A stretch of 64,000 bases of DNA from NCBI GenBank assembly GCA_907163375.1, contig CAJQUW010007069.1:369152-433151 (forward strand), in the 5' to 3' direction. Of this stretch, positions 9,714-22,056 are shown piece by piece (position 1 is the first letter of the stretch; every line of letters begins with the position of its first letter). Under the pieces are notes generated by a model. The model was given only the letters and a program-made list of their open reading frames with translations, did no database searches and was not told where the DNA came from. A program made the translations under genes and the position numbers. The stretch is from Prostheceraeus crozeri (Eukaryota; Platyhelminthes; Polycladida; Euryleptidae).

Positions 9714-11479
9714 TCATCATCATTAAATACGAATTTAAATTTTTCAGTATTTTAGTACTACTCATAAAGCGTTTACAAGTAGTCTGGCACCTACAGCACA
9801 TCATGAGCTGTGAAACGTTTTTTTAATCAAGTCTAAAGGACTTGTAGAAGCAAAGTTATAGCCATTTGAAGATTTCGGCCTACTATCATCAAATGGTCAG
9901 TCATGCTATGCTGACTAACCTATAAGTCTGACTTCTTAGCTGATATCAGCAATGAAAAGTCAGAAGTCCGATATCGGACCTCAAGGGAAACGACTTACCT
10001 GTAGTCAGCTTCTCAACTTAGTAAGATTCTTCTCCCGAACTCGTACTGAATATGCAATCGATAGGAGGCGGGGTTCAGACATTTTGGTTATCTAAAATTT
10101 GACGCTGAATCCAAATCTGGTCTTAGTTTTCTCGTCCGATGCTTTGTTCCTCCGCTGGAGCCCAAAATACAAAACTCAACCTCTGACGGCTCTCTAACAT
10201 GACTAAAAGTCTCAATGTCACTCTCAAGCCTCAGCAAAGGAAGATAGGGCCAAACTGTGCTTTCCAAAGAACTTGTGGCACTCTTAGCTTTCAAACTAGC
10301 TATTGCACGACTTTCTACGATCTCTAGAACCAAAGTTGGAAGAAACGCTGCCGAAGGGAGGTCGAAGTTCTTCGTTGTTTGGCCTACGACTTTGGAAACA
10401 AGTCTCCTAGACCCAAAATTGGCCAAAAAGATCAAATCCGCCGTCCATTTTCACGTAAGAGGCTTCGTTTAGCCGTTGCAGCCAGTTTCTCACTCAAAAA
10501 CACACCTAAACCACACCTACACCCAGAAACACAACATGTCGACGCAGAATTTCATCACGAAGGCAAATCTAAACATAAAACAACCCTACAACCCTACACA
10601 CCAAAATCATTGACCGCCGCCCAAGACCAACAAGGACGGTCGACCACGACCCACCCGGCCGGTCGACCCAGAACCACACCAACCCAACTCACGCTCCGGA
10701 GGGGGGGCGCTGTGCGTAGTTGGGAGGATTCCTTACTACTTATTAGGCAGCACGTTTTCTTTTTACTTGGAAATATATAACTTGCATTTAACCATTGGAG
10801 CCCACAACAGAACCTCTATCGTGATGCTTTTCCGGTGGGCCTATAAAATGAATGCCGGACTTTACAGCAATTCAACTACAAAGCTTGTTCTAAAACAATT
10901 GCTACTCTAGCTTAATTGTTGCAAGCATCGTATTACTGCTTTATGATCCACTACCTAAATTGCAATGGATCACAGAAAACATATGCAATTCAAAAATTGG
11001 TCGCAACACTCTATCCTTCTGTTCTTGGCTTTGGAACAAAAAGAAATCATTATATTGCTTATGTTGTTCAACAGAACGATCTTCAAAACAATTCAAAATC
11101 CTTAGCTTGCTGATTCATCTCTGCACACGAAATGAGCATTTCTTTGAACAAGATCAAAAAGCTTCTAAAATGTGTTCAATACAAAAAAGCATGCTACAAA
11201 AGTACGCATTGTCATAACACTTTGGTCTTTTGGGAGAGAGAATCAACAAGCGATAAATGATCTTGAAGGCGATTTCTGCACACCATTGACAAGCTTTATA
11301 GTTCAAGCATGGCCTGCCAAGTTTGATCAGACACGTCAATAAGAATGAACCTCGAATCAGCCTGGAGCCTAAAGTCACCATGAAATTCGTGAATCTGAAG
11401 CTTAATACGGAGCATTTCCGTAATTTATGAAGAGGTCACGCATGCAACGCCTGCAAACCCTTGTCGGCGTACCTGCACG
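9714..11479. other. No recognisable gene
   Basis: Nothing convincingly coding is seen on either strand. A hairpin-like CATTTGA...TCAAATG lies near 9863-9893. A TATAAAA at about 10842 is followed by a possible initiator (CAGCAATTCAACTAC), which could be an isolated promoter, but no gene follows. Confidence 0.4.
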
Positions 11480-12200
11480 AAATTGAGTGATCAGGATAGC
11501 AATATAAGGAATAACAGTATTTTACCAATCGCCTGTGTCATAATAATTCCTTGGAGAGGTAATGTTTGCTAAATTAGCAATTCGATGGGTTACTATTACT
11601 TCAATGCTCGCTGCTCAGTCTCATTAATAGGAATATTTTCTTAAACGTGATCATTTCACAAACTGCCACTGAAAGAGTAGTATAACATAATCAAAGACAT
11701 TGATGACAATCAACTTTAAAAGATGTAAATGGGTCCACTTTACTGTTCAGATTCAAGAAATGAAACATAAATTTAGTGAATCATAAAAGTATGACGATGG
11801 AAATTGAATTAATAACATGAAATTTCAGACAAGAACAATAAGATCTCAACTTTTCCATGATGACTTGCATTATAATGCGATGCATGAAATTTCATTGATA
11901 ATCAGCTTGATATCCGCTTAATTACGATGCTTGCTAGTAATTTTCATTCCTTTGGTTGTCCAATAAGTTTCATGCTACTTATACAGAAGTACCAAATCGC
12001 TAGTATATAAACATAGGAATAATTTGATCTTCTGAACAGTTGATCAAATAATTTTTGGACCACAGGAACGAAATCTGCGCAAAAAACTGAATCCTTCGTA
12101 ACAAAAATTTTCGCTTTATGCTGATATTTTTTTGAGTCGACTTCCTACTGCATACTTGCTCTACGGTCTTCGGTGACTTTCGTCTGTCTTCATGATTTCT
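11480..12200 (+). repeat. Dispersed repeat R2, copy a (inverted mate at 38330-39010)
   Basis: The complement of about 38330-39010 matches this stretch over most of its length with many substitutions and small gaps. Shared landmarks include ACTTTAAAAGATGTA, ACTGAATCCTT and TTTTTTGAGTCGAC. No coding potential is seen. It is probably an old interspersed transposon copy. Confidence 0.65.
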
Positions 12201-12936
12201 ATTGCTTCTTATCTTCTTTTAATTGTGCTTAGTTTTAGAGTTGCAGCAAATGCAATCACTGTCTCTGATGATGCCTACCGAACTGGTTGTTGAAATATCA
12301 GGAAATTCAGCTTTTCGTACTGTGACCAAGGAGTCTTGAAAATGAAAAAAATTAAATGTGTACAAAATTGTTCCTGCACACATGACTAGAAATTTTGTGT
12401 TTTCCTTTCTCTATAAATCCTCGTTGCATTCCACTATTGCGTTTCCTCTTTTAAGTCTTACTTAACTTATTGTGATATTTGCTTGATTTTTGTGCGACTT
12501 TTCCTTTTGTCCTTTATGCCTTATTTTTCAGTTATGTCTTTAATTCGTATTTTTGTACATGCACTGGCCATAATATAGCCAATTGATGTGATATGAACAC
12601 ATTATTACACATTATTCGGGCACAACACGACTTTGACTACTATGCCGGATGTCTTTATGTCTTTGACACAACACGACAAGTATGAATGCACCGGATAATT
12701 TGATTAGAACAGGGTAGGACCTGGATTAGATAGGTGATGATCTGGACTAATCTGGTCGGGGACGTATACAAGTCTTACTTTGATAAAAACAAGCCGGATG
12801 GAGTTAAGAGTGTATTGAAATTATGTCTATTCATTATACGAGTATTCCGTATTCAAGAACCTAATTCACAAATGGAGAAATATCCCAGCTATATCCTGAT
12901 ATTCAAGAAAAACAAATTTCAACGGGTAGCAGCATG

Positions 12937-13485
12937 TCAAAATACAAATTTTACTTGATTTCGCAATACAGTCGCTGGTAAATCACCACAATTTCGTATG
13001 TTCAGTGCACAGGTACGTTGCGACGATGAGTCAATGAAGATTCCTGCTATGGTAGTATTTAGCATATTGAATTCAACTGCAGTTCCATCGGGTAGAAAAA
13101 AACGTCTAATGAAAGGTAGAAATGGATCTAACACCGAGCAATTGATCATAGCATGAGTACATCCAGTTCGTAACTTCTTGCTGTAGTCATAGGAACGACA
13201 CTCGGTTTCGCTATTACCTTCGTACTTTGCGCGTAAATATCGCGGAATGTCATACACTGTATCAAACAAAATTCCTTCAAAAGGTCGTGGAATAAGGGGA
13301 AAATATATGTCGTGACTGATATTGAATGGAGGCTCAAGCATTTGAACCACCTTTCGTGATATCCAGTAAAAGAATATATCGATTTGCAGCAGACAAATAG
13401 GCTCTGTCATTGTTTTCACTTCTTCTTCCGTAAAACGGCGACAACCAACATGTAATTTCCAATGTTGATTAATCTTTTCAGTATC
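12937..13485 (-). CDS. LicD/fukutin-family protein, exon 2 (C-terminal half)
   Basis: A 182-codon terminal exon. A polypyrimidine-AG acceptor (CTATTTCAG) lies immediately upstream at 13486-13487. The exon opens in phase 0, exactly matching the donor phase of exon 1 at 33565. The segment around DIYFPLIPRPFEG, then IPRYLRAKY, matches the C-terminal pattern of the LicD nucleotidyltransferase-like family (fukutin and FKRP relatives), where a Pro-rich loop is followed by a Tyr-Leu...Tyr motif. The remaining C-terminus (about residues 80-182 of the exon) is Cys-containing and not recognised. The joined product is predicted at 364 residues. The two-exon model is inferred from splice signals, phase and family match, not from transcripts. 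Confidence 0.75.
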   Translation of the reverse strand, partial: DTEKINQHWKLHVGCRRFTEEEVKTMTEPICLLQIDIFFYWISRKVVQMLEPPFNISHDIYFPLIPRPFEGILFDTVYDIPRYLRAKYEGNSETECRSYDYSKKLRTGCTHAMINCSVLDPFLPFIRRFFLPDGTAVEFNMLNTTIAGIFIDSSSQRTCALNIRNCGDLPATVLRNQVKFVF

Positions 13486-14256
13486 CTGAAATAGATGAAA
13501 AAAATCAAAACCAATTTAGCATCATAAATTCATGAATGTCTGGAAAGGGCCTGCTTTAAATTGATAGTTTGGGATAGTAAGTGTAGATCGTATGAATAAT
13601 TTATATTGCAGTTAATTTCGATCGACATTAGAGGACCACCGTCTGATATATAAGGTCGAACTTGCATTTTACAAATTCAAAATTCGCATTACAGTACATA
13701 GAAAATGATTGCATGGACGAGATGGAAATATAAGAAAGCTTATATGTGATATGTACGTGGCACATTTCCTGCCAAGAAAAATGTGCAAATATAGGTAAAG
13801 TGGTTATTGTGAATTAAGAATATGTGATAGAACATTATAGGAAATAATTGTCAACTTACTAAAAAATTCTATATGACTCGAGTTTTGACTTAGTGCCTGA
13901 TGATCTTTGAGTTCAGTAGTCTATATTAATCAACAATGCCTCTTGCAGACATAAATTTGCTTCGTTTTTCGTTTTATTTTTACAAATGCAACAACATTTA
14001 CTTTGAACTTAAATCAAAATTCATAGACGAAAAGTGCGACCCTCCAAATAATGGATAGTTTCATAGATAGATTCATTTCTCTTTTTAATCAATGTTTTTT
14101 TAATATGAAAAAGTCGCAAATGAATTAATAATGAAATCTCTACCGGTTTCAATTGGAAACAAGATGACAGAGATTGACCAATCCTCACAGGAGCAATATT
14201 ATAGAAACAGTAAGTAAGAGGATATCAAGCCAAAGCAATATTTAAACTACTGTACA

Positions 14257-16131
14257 AACAGTCAAAACTTTTTGCAAGCATAGGCTAGTCCAAGATATTC
14301 TACACAAAAATCATAGGAATGTTGGAGATTTAGGTTCATAGATTGCTGGCATTTATGGGCATTGCTATATTTAGATGCTGGCATCGTAACGCTGCATATT
14401 AACCCTTTCGCGACCAAAGTGAAATTCAATACGTTGTCCGAAGTCACCATGACGTGTTCTACACGCACAATTGAAATATGCTCAATTGATGCTCCCCATT
14501 CGCGATGAGACCAGTCAGTCAATAGTTGGCTTATGAATTTCAGTTCCTTGCACCTCTTGTTGATCATTGCCTTTATATTGTCACCTTTAAATCTTCTTCT
14601 AGGTGTTGATTTTCAAATACAATGGAGAAACCACCCTTTCTTCATCTCCATGACAGACGCCAAATCGATGTTCCATCATTTTTTCTCTCAAACTTCTTTG
14701 GGTTCCACCTGCATACAAAAGAATTACAATTTCTAAAACTCAGACCATAAATGATGCTTGATGATGTGCATGTTGTTTTAGCAGCATTGACACACCTCCA
14801 CTACACTATTGGATTAGCATTTGAGACAAGACGCTTTTCCAACCAATCAATGAAAACAATCGCGCAGTCTGGAGGCATTTTTGTTACCCATCGCCGTGCC
14901 TTGCAAAAAGTGAGTGAAAAAGTTGCTGTATAATCCGAAAGTATTCTTCGTTAGAACATGGTGTGTCAATTTTGAAGCAGATTTTGAACTTGGGGCTTCA
15001 ACCGTCGAGTTTCAAGAGCTTCGTATATGATTTTCAGTCCATCTTATGACGAATCTTAGTATATAAAGAAGACACATCCGCAACGACCAAAATAAAGTCT
15101 TCATTCATTTTAGTGGAAGATACATTGAGTTTGGTCAAGATGTCCGCTGTGTCCTTGATTGTGATAAGATTGTGATAAGATTGACCTGTGTGGCTAAGGG
15201 TTTGATTATAGAGTCTTGCACTGTTTAGTTCAATCTCTAAGCACTCTATGCACTTCCTGTATTTTTTTTGTGATTGAGATCCAAAAATCTACTACATAAA
15301 GGGGCTCAACTTTCTGTAACTCCATTACTTGAAGACACTATCGGTCGACCCGGACAAGGAGATATGATCTCGTGAATTTTTGGAAGCTAATAGAATAATG
15401 AAATTGTTGATGAAAGAGGCCGCTTTATTTTTTCTAAAGAGAGCTTTTTAATTTGAACAAGTCTGTCTAATTAGTCAGTACTTTCTTCAGAAGGAATTGA
15501 GGTTCGATCAACTTCTTCCGTACTAAATGTTGTGACACTATGGAGTTGGCGAACTTCTGTACAGTAATCTGATTTACTCCAAAACAACGACAACTCGGCC
15601 CCTATCTGCAAGTTTTCACAATATCATTATTTTTTTTAAAATTCATTAAAATGTCAAATTCTTCTTTGCTTAAATTACTGATCTTTTACCTTGATTTGCT
15701 GAACATCTTTATGACCATCACATGTGCCTTCGTAGCATTAGATCGGTCATGTTGCAACATTTGGGCACAGTATCTTGATGCGCTTGGAAGCTCATAAAGG
15801 TCAAATTCTTTGTGTTTGAATGCAAATCCTAGTCCTTTATTCAACACTAATTTTTCTTCTCGTGATAGTTCGTATGAAGAGGCTAAAGAAATAGCCGATG
15901 TGCGATTTTGTAGACGAGTTAATCGGATACTCATCTAATCAGATTCACTCATAAAAACATCATACTTTGCACAATATGGCAAGTTAGATAATTAATCGAA
16001 CTAATTTATTTACTTTTAGAGAAATATGCTGAATAGATGATTGAGTCGAATTCTTTATAGTTCTTTCACACCTAGGAATTGAAAAAATGCACCTCTTGTA
16101 TATATATTATATTATATATCTTATATCAATA
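14257..16131 (-). mobile_element. Penelope-like retroelement fragment, outer left arm
   Basis: Minus-strand reading frames, broken, resemble the reverse transcriptase of Penelope-like elements. The 15686-15934 segment has the LSREEKLVLNKGLGF pattern found at the start of the domain. Further on come a VADVSSLYTK segment (about 15050-15130) and a LQGTAMG-like segment (about 14880-14930) in different frames. Almost the same sequence is present in inverted orientation at 28645-30520. The 101-codon frame at 14262-14567 belongs to this degenerate copy. It is not autonomous. Confidence 0.75.
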
Positions 16132-16241
16132 ATCATTTTTTCTCTCAAACTTCTTTGGGTTCCACCTGCATACAAAAGAATTACAATTTCTAAAACTCAG
16201 ACCATAAATTATGCTTGATGATGTGCATGTTGTTTTAGCAG
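16132..16241 (+). repeat. Direct duplicate of 14680-14785
   Basis: About 108 bases (CTCAAACTTCTTTGGGTTCC...) repeat the segment found 1.45 kb to the left with only one or two changes. It marks a rearrangement junction at the inner end of the left Penelope-like arm. Confidence 0.75.
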
Positions 16242-17154
16242 CCCTGATGCGACAAGAGAGACCAGTGATGGAAGATAACACTTCAGTTTTTTGTTGAAGC
16301 ATGATGCAGGATTAGCAGTGCGAATTATTGCAGGATGAAGTGACACCATGGCTATTAATCATTTGTGGCTCTTATCAGTTTTACCACATAAGCGAGAAGA
16401 GACGAAATTAGACTTTGATTTGCTGGGAGGTTTCCAACCTAGTTTAGTAGCAATGCCAGTTCTCAAAGAAAGTGTCACTATTCTTTTCGTAATCAACTTG
16501 ATGATATATACGTTGAAGGATGATCGGAAACAATCCAGGTAGGTTTTGGAGAAATTTTCTCTCTGCTATTTTGCGCTAGCACCATCTGCTTGCACCGACG
16601 GTGCACCGAAAATTTTACAAGTTGTACTGAAGTGTAGCCGAAATATACTTTATTTTTCGCTCTAGACTGGTACTTTATAAAGACGTCAAGAGCATGAAGG
16701 TAGGGTCTCTGTCTTCTGTTATAAATGTTCATAATTCCATGTATATTTTATAAAGTACCAGGAAAATTCAACAAGCTTATTAAGCTTCTTTTAATTATAT
16801 TTTACCAATACTTGCGAGTGACTTTCATCATATCTAGCCTCAACCAGAAAGTAGCAAAAAGTTTCATTGACTAAATTGCTAAGTCAGTGGTGGACGAAAC
16901 ACGTTCGCGTTTTAATTGTTTCTTTCAAAATACACATGCACCTGTAGTATTTAGCAATAGAAGAGCTCGTCATTGATACTTCTTTCAAAATCATGAAAAA
17001 AACACTATCTGAAAATAACAGGAAAAACAGAAAGCATCGAAGCAATGTCAGCGCAATCTACAAATTACTATGCAGGAGACATCACCCAGTTTCAAGCAGT
17101 CTCTCTGTAATGATGCAAAGCTCAATTGATGATCAATTAATGATAGTACGAAAA
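16242..17154. other. Rearranged intronic DNA with a small Penelope-like piece
   Basis: The stretch near 16490-16560 (ACGTTGAAGGATGATCGG..., ATCCAGGTAGGTTTTGG) matches 19075-19125, part of the Penelope-like copy at 17914-19211. The rest shows nothing recognisable. Confidence 0.4.
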
Positions 17155-17563
17155 ATCGATCGGACAGATCGCATTTCTTGAAGTGAATGAAATGAGGATG
17201 GTCCGTTGGATGTGCGGAGTCGCCTCTCGCGACCGCATTTTCAATGAAGAGCTAAGACGAAGAATGTGCTTGAAGCCTATCGGTGACACGATAAGAAGAC
17301 GTCGACTAAAATGGTTTAGTCATGTGGAAAGGAAAGAAGAATGTCAATGGGTGGAGGGCGTGCGGAAATTGCAAGTGGATGGTCGCCAATCTCTTGGACG
17401 TCCAAAGAAATCATGGAGCGATGACATCAAAGAATACCTTCGAGCGGTAGGATCCGTATCGAAGATGCAAGCGTCCGAGCGAAGTGGGGAAGTGGCATAC
17501 AAGCAAACCGTCGTACACAAAATAGATGGAACCATTGACGTTAAATGGCATAAAGGTAAGTAA
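17155..17563 (+). mobile_element. 5'-truncated LINE, C-terminus of reverse transcriptase ORF
   Basis: The frame (MVRWMCGVASRDRIFNEELRRR..., RRRRLKWFSHVERKEE) matches the conserved C-terminal segment of RTE/Jockey-like LINE ORF2 proteins: a Trp-Cys-Gly motif, then R-R-L-x-W-F-x-H-V. Only about 126 codons remain and no reverse transcriptase core is present, so this is a dead 5'-truncated insertion. Confidence 0.75.
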
Positions 17564-17913
17564 GAACACTGGATATATCTTGAGATTCTGGACTATGAGA
17601 TTCCCATGTAACTATGAGATAGATATAAGATATTCACTTTGAAATTCCGAGATTCTTAAGTCGCGAGAAATGAGACTTTTTGGTCCTAAACTGATTTCTA
17701 ATGAACTTGAATAATTTATTATTGTCACTTTCACATCTTATCTCATCATCAGGAAATGCAACAGTAATAAAATGATGCAGCCTTGATTTTCAAAATGCTC
17801 CAATTTCATCACATAGAAATTTATAGTTTAAAATGAATTGAATAATGTTTTCCTTGTCGGATTAGGCTAATCGCTTTAAGATCATTCTTGAATAGAATAG
17901 AAATTATTTAATT
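17564..17913. other. No recognisable feature
   Basis: AT-rich intronic DNA between the LINE tail and the Penelope-like copy. Several short GAGATTC/ATGAGA direct repeats near 17580-17660 could be the simple tail of the LINE. Confidence 0.3.
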
Positions 17914-19211
17914 TTAAGCAAAAATACACAGTGAAATGTCATTCTGATCAAAATTTGAACATTTCTGTACAGTGGTCCAAAAACCGGTTCTCGCAAAAGA
18001 ACCGGTGCACCGATCAACCGCGCACTGCTCCAATTTTTCCAATAACAATTTTCGGTCCTTAGATAGAACTTTTCGAATTTGATTTTGCTCTCGACCTCTT
18101 GGATCATCTTCTAGATCATGTAAATGATATCTTACCTGGAGATCATCTAAGGAAATCATCCTTGTTCTTAAAGCTTTCGAATAAGCAATCGGCAAACGAT
18201 GCTCGATGATAACATGAAGTGGGCTTAAAATGCAGAAATTGTCGAGTTTCGGTTGGTTAGGTGCATTAATTTGTGGAGAAGTTAGTGCCATTCTTGGAAA
18301 TTGTGGTGTCAAGAAAATTTATTTCCAAATCACTCTTTTCAAATATGAATTTAATAGAATGTATTGATAGCATTTGAAAGAAGACGTTTTCCAACAAATC
18401 CATGAAAGTAATCGCGCTGTTTGTAGCCATTTTTGCACCCATCGCCGTGCCTTGCAACTGAGTGAGGAAGTTGTTGTATAATCGGAAAGTATTCTTCGCT
18501 AGAACATGGTGTGCCAATTTTGAAGTAGATTTTGAACTTGGGGCTTCAACCGTCGAGTTTCAAGAGCTTCGTACATGATTTTCAGCCTATCTTGGAGAGG
18601 AATCTTGGTATGCGTTATAAAGTACAACGAAGACACATCTGCAACAGCCATAGTAAAGTCTTGATTCATTTTACTGGAAAGTGCATTGAGTTCGGTCAAG
18701 ATGTCCGCTGTGTCCTTGTGATAAGATTGTGATAAGACTGACCTATGTGGCTACGGGTTTGATTATAGAGTCTTGTACTGTTCAGTTCAATCTCTAAGCA
18801 CTCTCTATGCACTTCCTGTATTTTTTTGTGATTGACATTTGCAAGTCTACATATAGGATCTCAACCTTTCTGTTGTTCCATTACGTGAAGACACCATCGG
18901 TCGACCCGGACAAGGAGACATACTCAATTGCTCATATGAATTTTGGAAGTTGATAGAATATAGAGGTTCTAGATAAAAGAGGCAATTTTATTTTCTCTAA
19001 GGAGAGCTTTAATTTGAACAAGTTTGTCTAAATTCGTCAAGTCCGCTTTTTCGTAATCCACTTGATGTCTGCATACGTTGAGGGATGATCGGGAACTATC
19101 CAGGTAGGTTTTGGCAAATAGATGGAATTTTGCGATGTTTGACACTTCGTAGCTTTCAAGACGACTGGAAGTATAGCTTAAAAATTGTCCTTTTTTTATT
19201 CTGGGTGACAA
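17914..19211 (-). mobile_element. Penelope-like retroelement copy, internally deleted
   Basis: Minus-strand pieces in Penelope-like order are: KTYLDSSRSSLNV (18969-19211), a VADVSSLY segment (18499-18699), LQGTAMGAK then EKSDLEINFLDTTI (18266-18517), and LDNFCILSPLH...AYSKALRTRMIS (17914-18312). The last two match the region after the polymerase active site. The YxDD catalytic segment is missing, because the frame jumps from the LLENVFF stretch straight to the IKF stretch. No GIY-YIG domain follows. Confidence 0.8.
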
Positions 19212-19860
19212 ACTACAAATTAAAATAAAAAGTTGCTCGTGCGCGAATTTACGAAGAAAACGTCGGTAGCTCTCGCACTACAGCAGATCATAATGAACGT
19301 TGATCTGACGAGTTGAAATGGTTCGCTAGAAACTAAAACAATCGGCAAGAATGACCGAAATGTATCATAAGTGACATGGATTCCCTCTACACTTGTCGGA
19401 ATCCAATTGAAGTAAAAAATCGAATTGAAGAAGAAATGCGAATTGTCATTTCTTCAATTATCATGCGAATTGTCATTGATTGAATTCTGTGAATATCATT
19501 TTGTGTTCATGATAATCTGTTTGCTTATCTGCAACAGTAACATCGGCTGTATATGAAACAAACAAATGACATGTTGCGATGTTTGACGCTCCGTAATTTG
19601 CAAGACGACTGTGTAAATTATAAAATATAAATGAAAGAATTTTCGTTTCACTGATGTTGGGTGACAAACCACACTTTATAAATAACAAGAAGTTCGTGCG
19701 CGAATTTAGGAGGGAAGCGTTGGCAGCTCTCGGACTATCAATGACAACACCGTTGACTGATCGACAGTGACAAATATATGAACGATGAAAATGATAGCCA
19801 CTTTCAATAGATAGCACAGCAACAGATTTTGCACATTCTAGCTTATTGTCATAATTTTAT
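19212..19860 (-). mobile_element. Further N-terminal Penelope-like fragment
   Basis: The minus-strand frame at 19473-19817 repeats, in diverged form, the N-terminal pattern of the preceding copy (SRLANYGASNIATCHLF compared with SRLESYEVSNIAKFHLF). It lies head-to-tail with that copy, suggesting a partial tandem arrangement as is common for Penelope-like insertions. Confidence 0.6.
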
Positions 19861-20509
19861 GGAACTGAAAATGGTGAATTTCTTGCTGTTTCATCTCATT
19901 TCAATGAGGTCATCAGACACGAATAACTACTGGTCGGCTTAATTATTGTAGTAGACCTTGGAAGTTTCACGGTGACCTTGAGTCAAGAGTTCATGGAAGG
20001 TGCTATTATTTTCATGTTAAAAATCGTTTTCTTTTTGCCAATTTAAATGTAATTTGACGCAAAGAAAAGGACACATGCTACAGCGCAAGGTGTTGAGCGC
20101 GCACTGCTAGCAGTTGCAATCCGACCATTCCCTATGACGGCGCAGATGATCGAATGACTAGTGGACTTTACTTATCTCAGACAAATAAGAACACTTAAAA
20201 TTGACTGCTCATTTCTTTATGAGTGCCAAGGTGTCATTGAAGCATCTTTCAATAGCCTTGTAAATTCCTTAATTATCATGTCATACTTGACAGGATTTTT
20301 TATTCGTTTAAAGGCTAAAAGTATACCCGTAGTTGGCTAAGTGAATCATTTATTAAAAACACAAATAAGTACGATATAAAAACAAGCTATGAAGTAGGCC
20401 TCTGTCAGTTTTCTATAATTCTATTCAATTCGACTCAAAATTTGCCAATTCGCAGGTCCCCCCTCTCTCTCTCTCTCTGGGGTGCTTTGTTTCAAGAAAA
20501 ACGTCGACT
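19861..20509. other. No recognisable gene; short CT microsatellite at 20461-20480
   Basis: AT-rich intronic sequence with a CTCTCTCTCTCT tract bordered by CCCC and GGGG. No coding potential is seen. Confidence 0.4.
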
Positions 20510-20700
20510 ATGTCGAGGAGTTAATCCGATATTCATCTGATCAAATTCATTCATCAAAATATTGCACTTTTCACGATGTGGCAAGTCATGTTGCAACAAT
20601 TCGGCACAGTATCTTGATGCGCTTGCAAGATCACACGGGTCAAATTCGTTGGGTTTGATTGCAAACCCTAGTCCTTTATTCCAGTGATGCGTAGTCCCAT
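20510..20700 (-). mobile_element. Penelope-like fragment ending at GACTCC repeats
   Basis: The minus strand encodes a diverged version of the segment at 15686-15934 (NKGLGFA-like, SASRYCA-like). The match breaks off abruptly at CTTTATTC, and the GACTCC-rich repeat begins right after it. Confidence 0.65.
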
Positions 20701-20756
20701 CATTTTGATAGGGCTCCGGCTTTTGATAGGACTCAGACTCCGACTCCGGGTGGCCA
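20701..20756 (+). repeat. GACTCC/GGAGTC-rich repeat
   Basis: Tandem hexamer-like ACTCCGACTCCGG next to TTTTGATAGG repeats. A related block in the same position relative to a Penelope-like fragment lies at 25216-25313. Confidence 0.6.
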
Positions 20757-22056
20757 GTATATATAGCCTAGTTTTTTTAATAAAAACCGGTAACATGCAT
20801 CATAGATCAATATAGGCTTACCTGAACCTATCTTTAGTGATCATTGCTGTATCAATCATCAATCATTTACGATGAAAGTTGATCAAATGTCGCTTTAAGT
20901 TGGATGCATGCGACTCGGCTCCTCCATTCTTGTTGATGTGTGCCCTACACGGTTTTTCTCCAGTCTCTACCACGCAAGAAAATCTCCCATCCTTCTTCAA
21001 AAAATATGAGTACACTTTCGATTTTAATATGCGCTTTTAGTCTGGGAGCCAAGGCGCTAAAAAACGAAGTAAAAATGACACCCCTGCTATACTTTTCTTA
21101 ACACTTTCATATTGTTAAGGGGTGTATGGGACATCAGAAAACAGTTGTTAGCAATACCAACTCTCTTGCAAAAGTTGCTTTAGGCCTACCTTTGTAAAAC
21201 TATCACGATGTTAAAAATGCAAAGCATGGAGTGAGTACGGAACACAAAAGTAACTCTAGATATGGATTGAAACAACGTATACCTACGCACGACGTCTCAT
21301 TTTGATCGTCTAGATGTCCTCTCACTCATAAATCTTGTTGGAAGTGAATACGTTAAAGAACGAAGTCGCCAGAGGTCAAAAGGTCACAAAACCTAGGTCA
21401 AAACTCAAAAATAGCACTTTTCTTAAAAGGACGCCTGACTCACTGCCTTGGAGCGATCAAATACTTCAAAATCAAACGGTAACCTCATCTAGGTACCCAT
21501 GGGAAGTTTTTGAAACAGTTGTTTGGAGGTCATGACCCAATGACGTGATCACAGGTCAAATTTCTGTAAAGGTCAAATTTTAAAAAAATCAATAAAACCA
21601 GCTTTTTTGTCTTATCGATATTCATACGCATTCCGTTAGCCTAGGCACAACCAGGGGATAGTTATCCATAGTTTACAAATATATTCTTCTCAAATCAATG
21701 ATAATACTTTGACTAGAAGTTATCATTAGGCCTAGGCCATTCAGCCGGTCAAGAGGTCATTCGTAGCATACGTAATCGGCTACTTTTTCTCTATTTCATT
21801 ATTTTACATTATTTACGTCACTTTTCATTATTATTATTATATTATGTTGCTATTACATTAATTTATTACTTTGAAGTATATATTTATTGTGACTCATTCG
21901 CATTTCCTACCCTCATTTTTTAAGGCACAATATGCATTTTTTCTGTAACTTCCTATGAAGACCAGCTCAAAATGAAAAGGACTCATGTTGCTCATATGTC
22001 TTGCTTATATTAGGTAAACATGACGCTGAAAACCATGAAAGTTACTATGAAAGTCA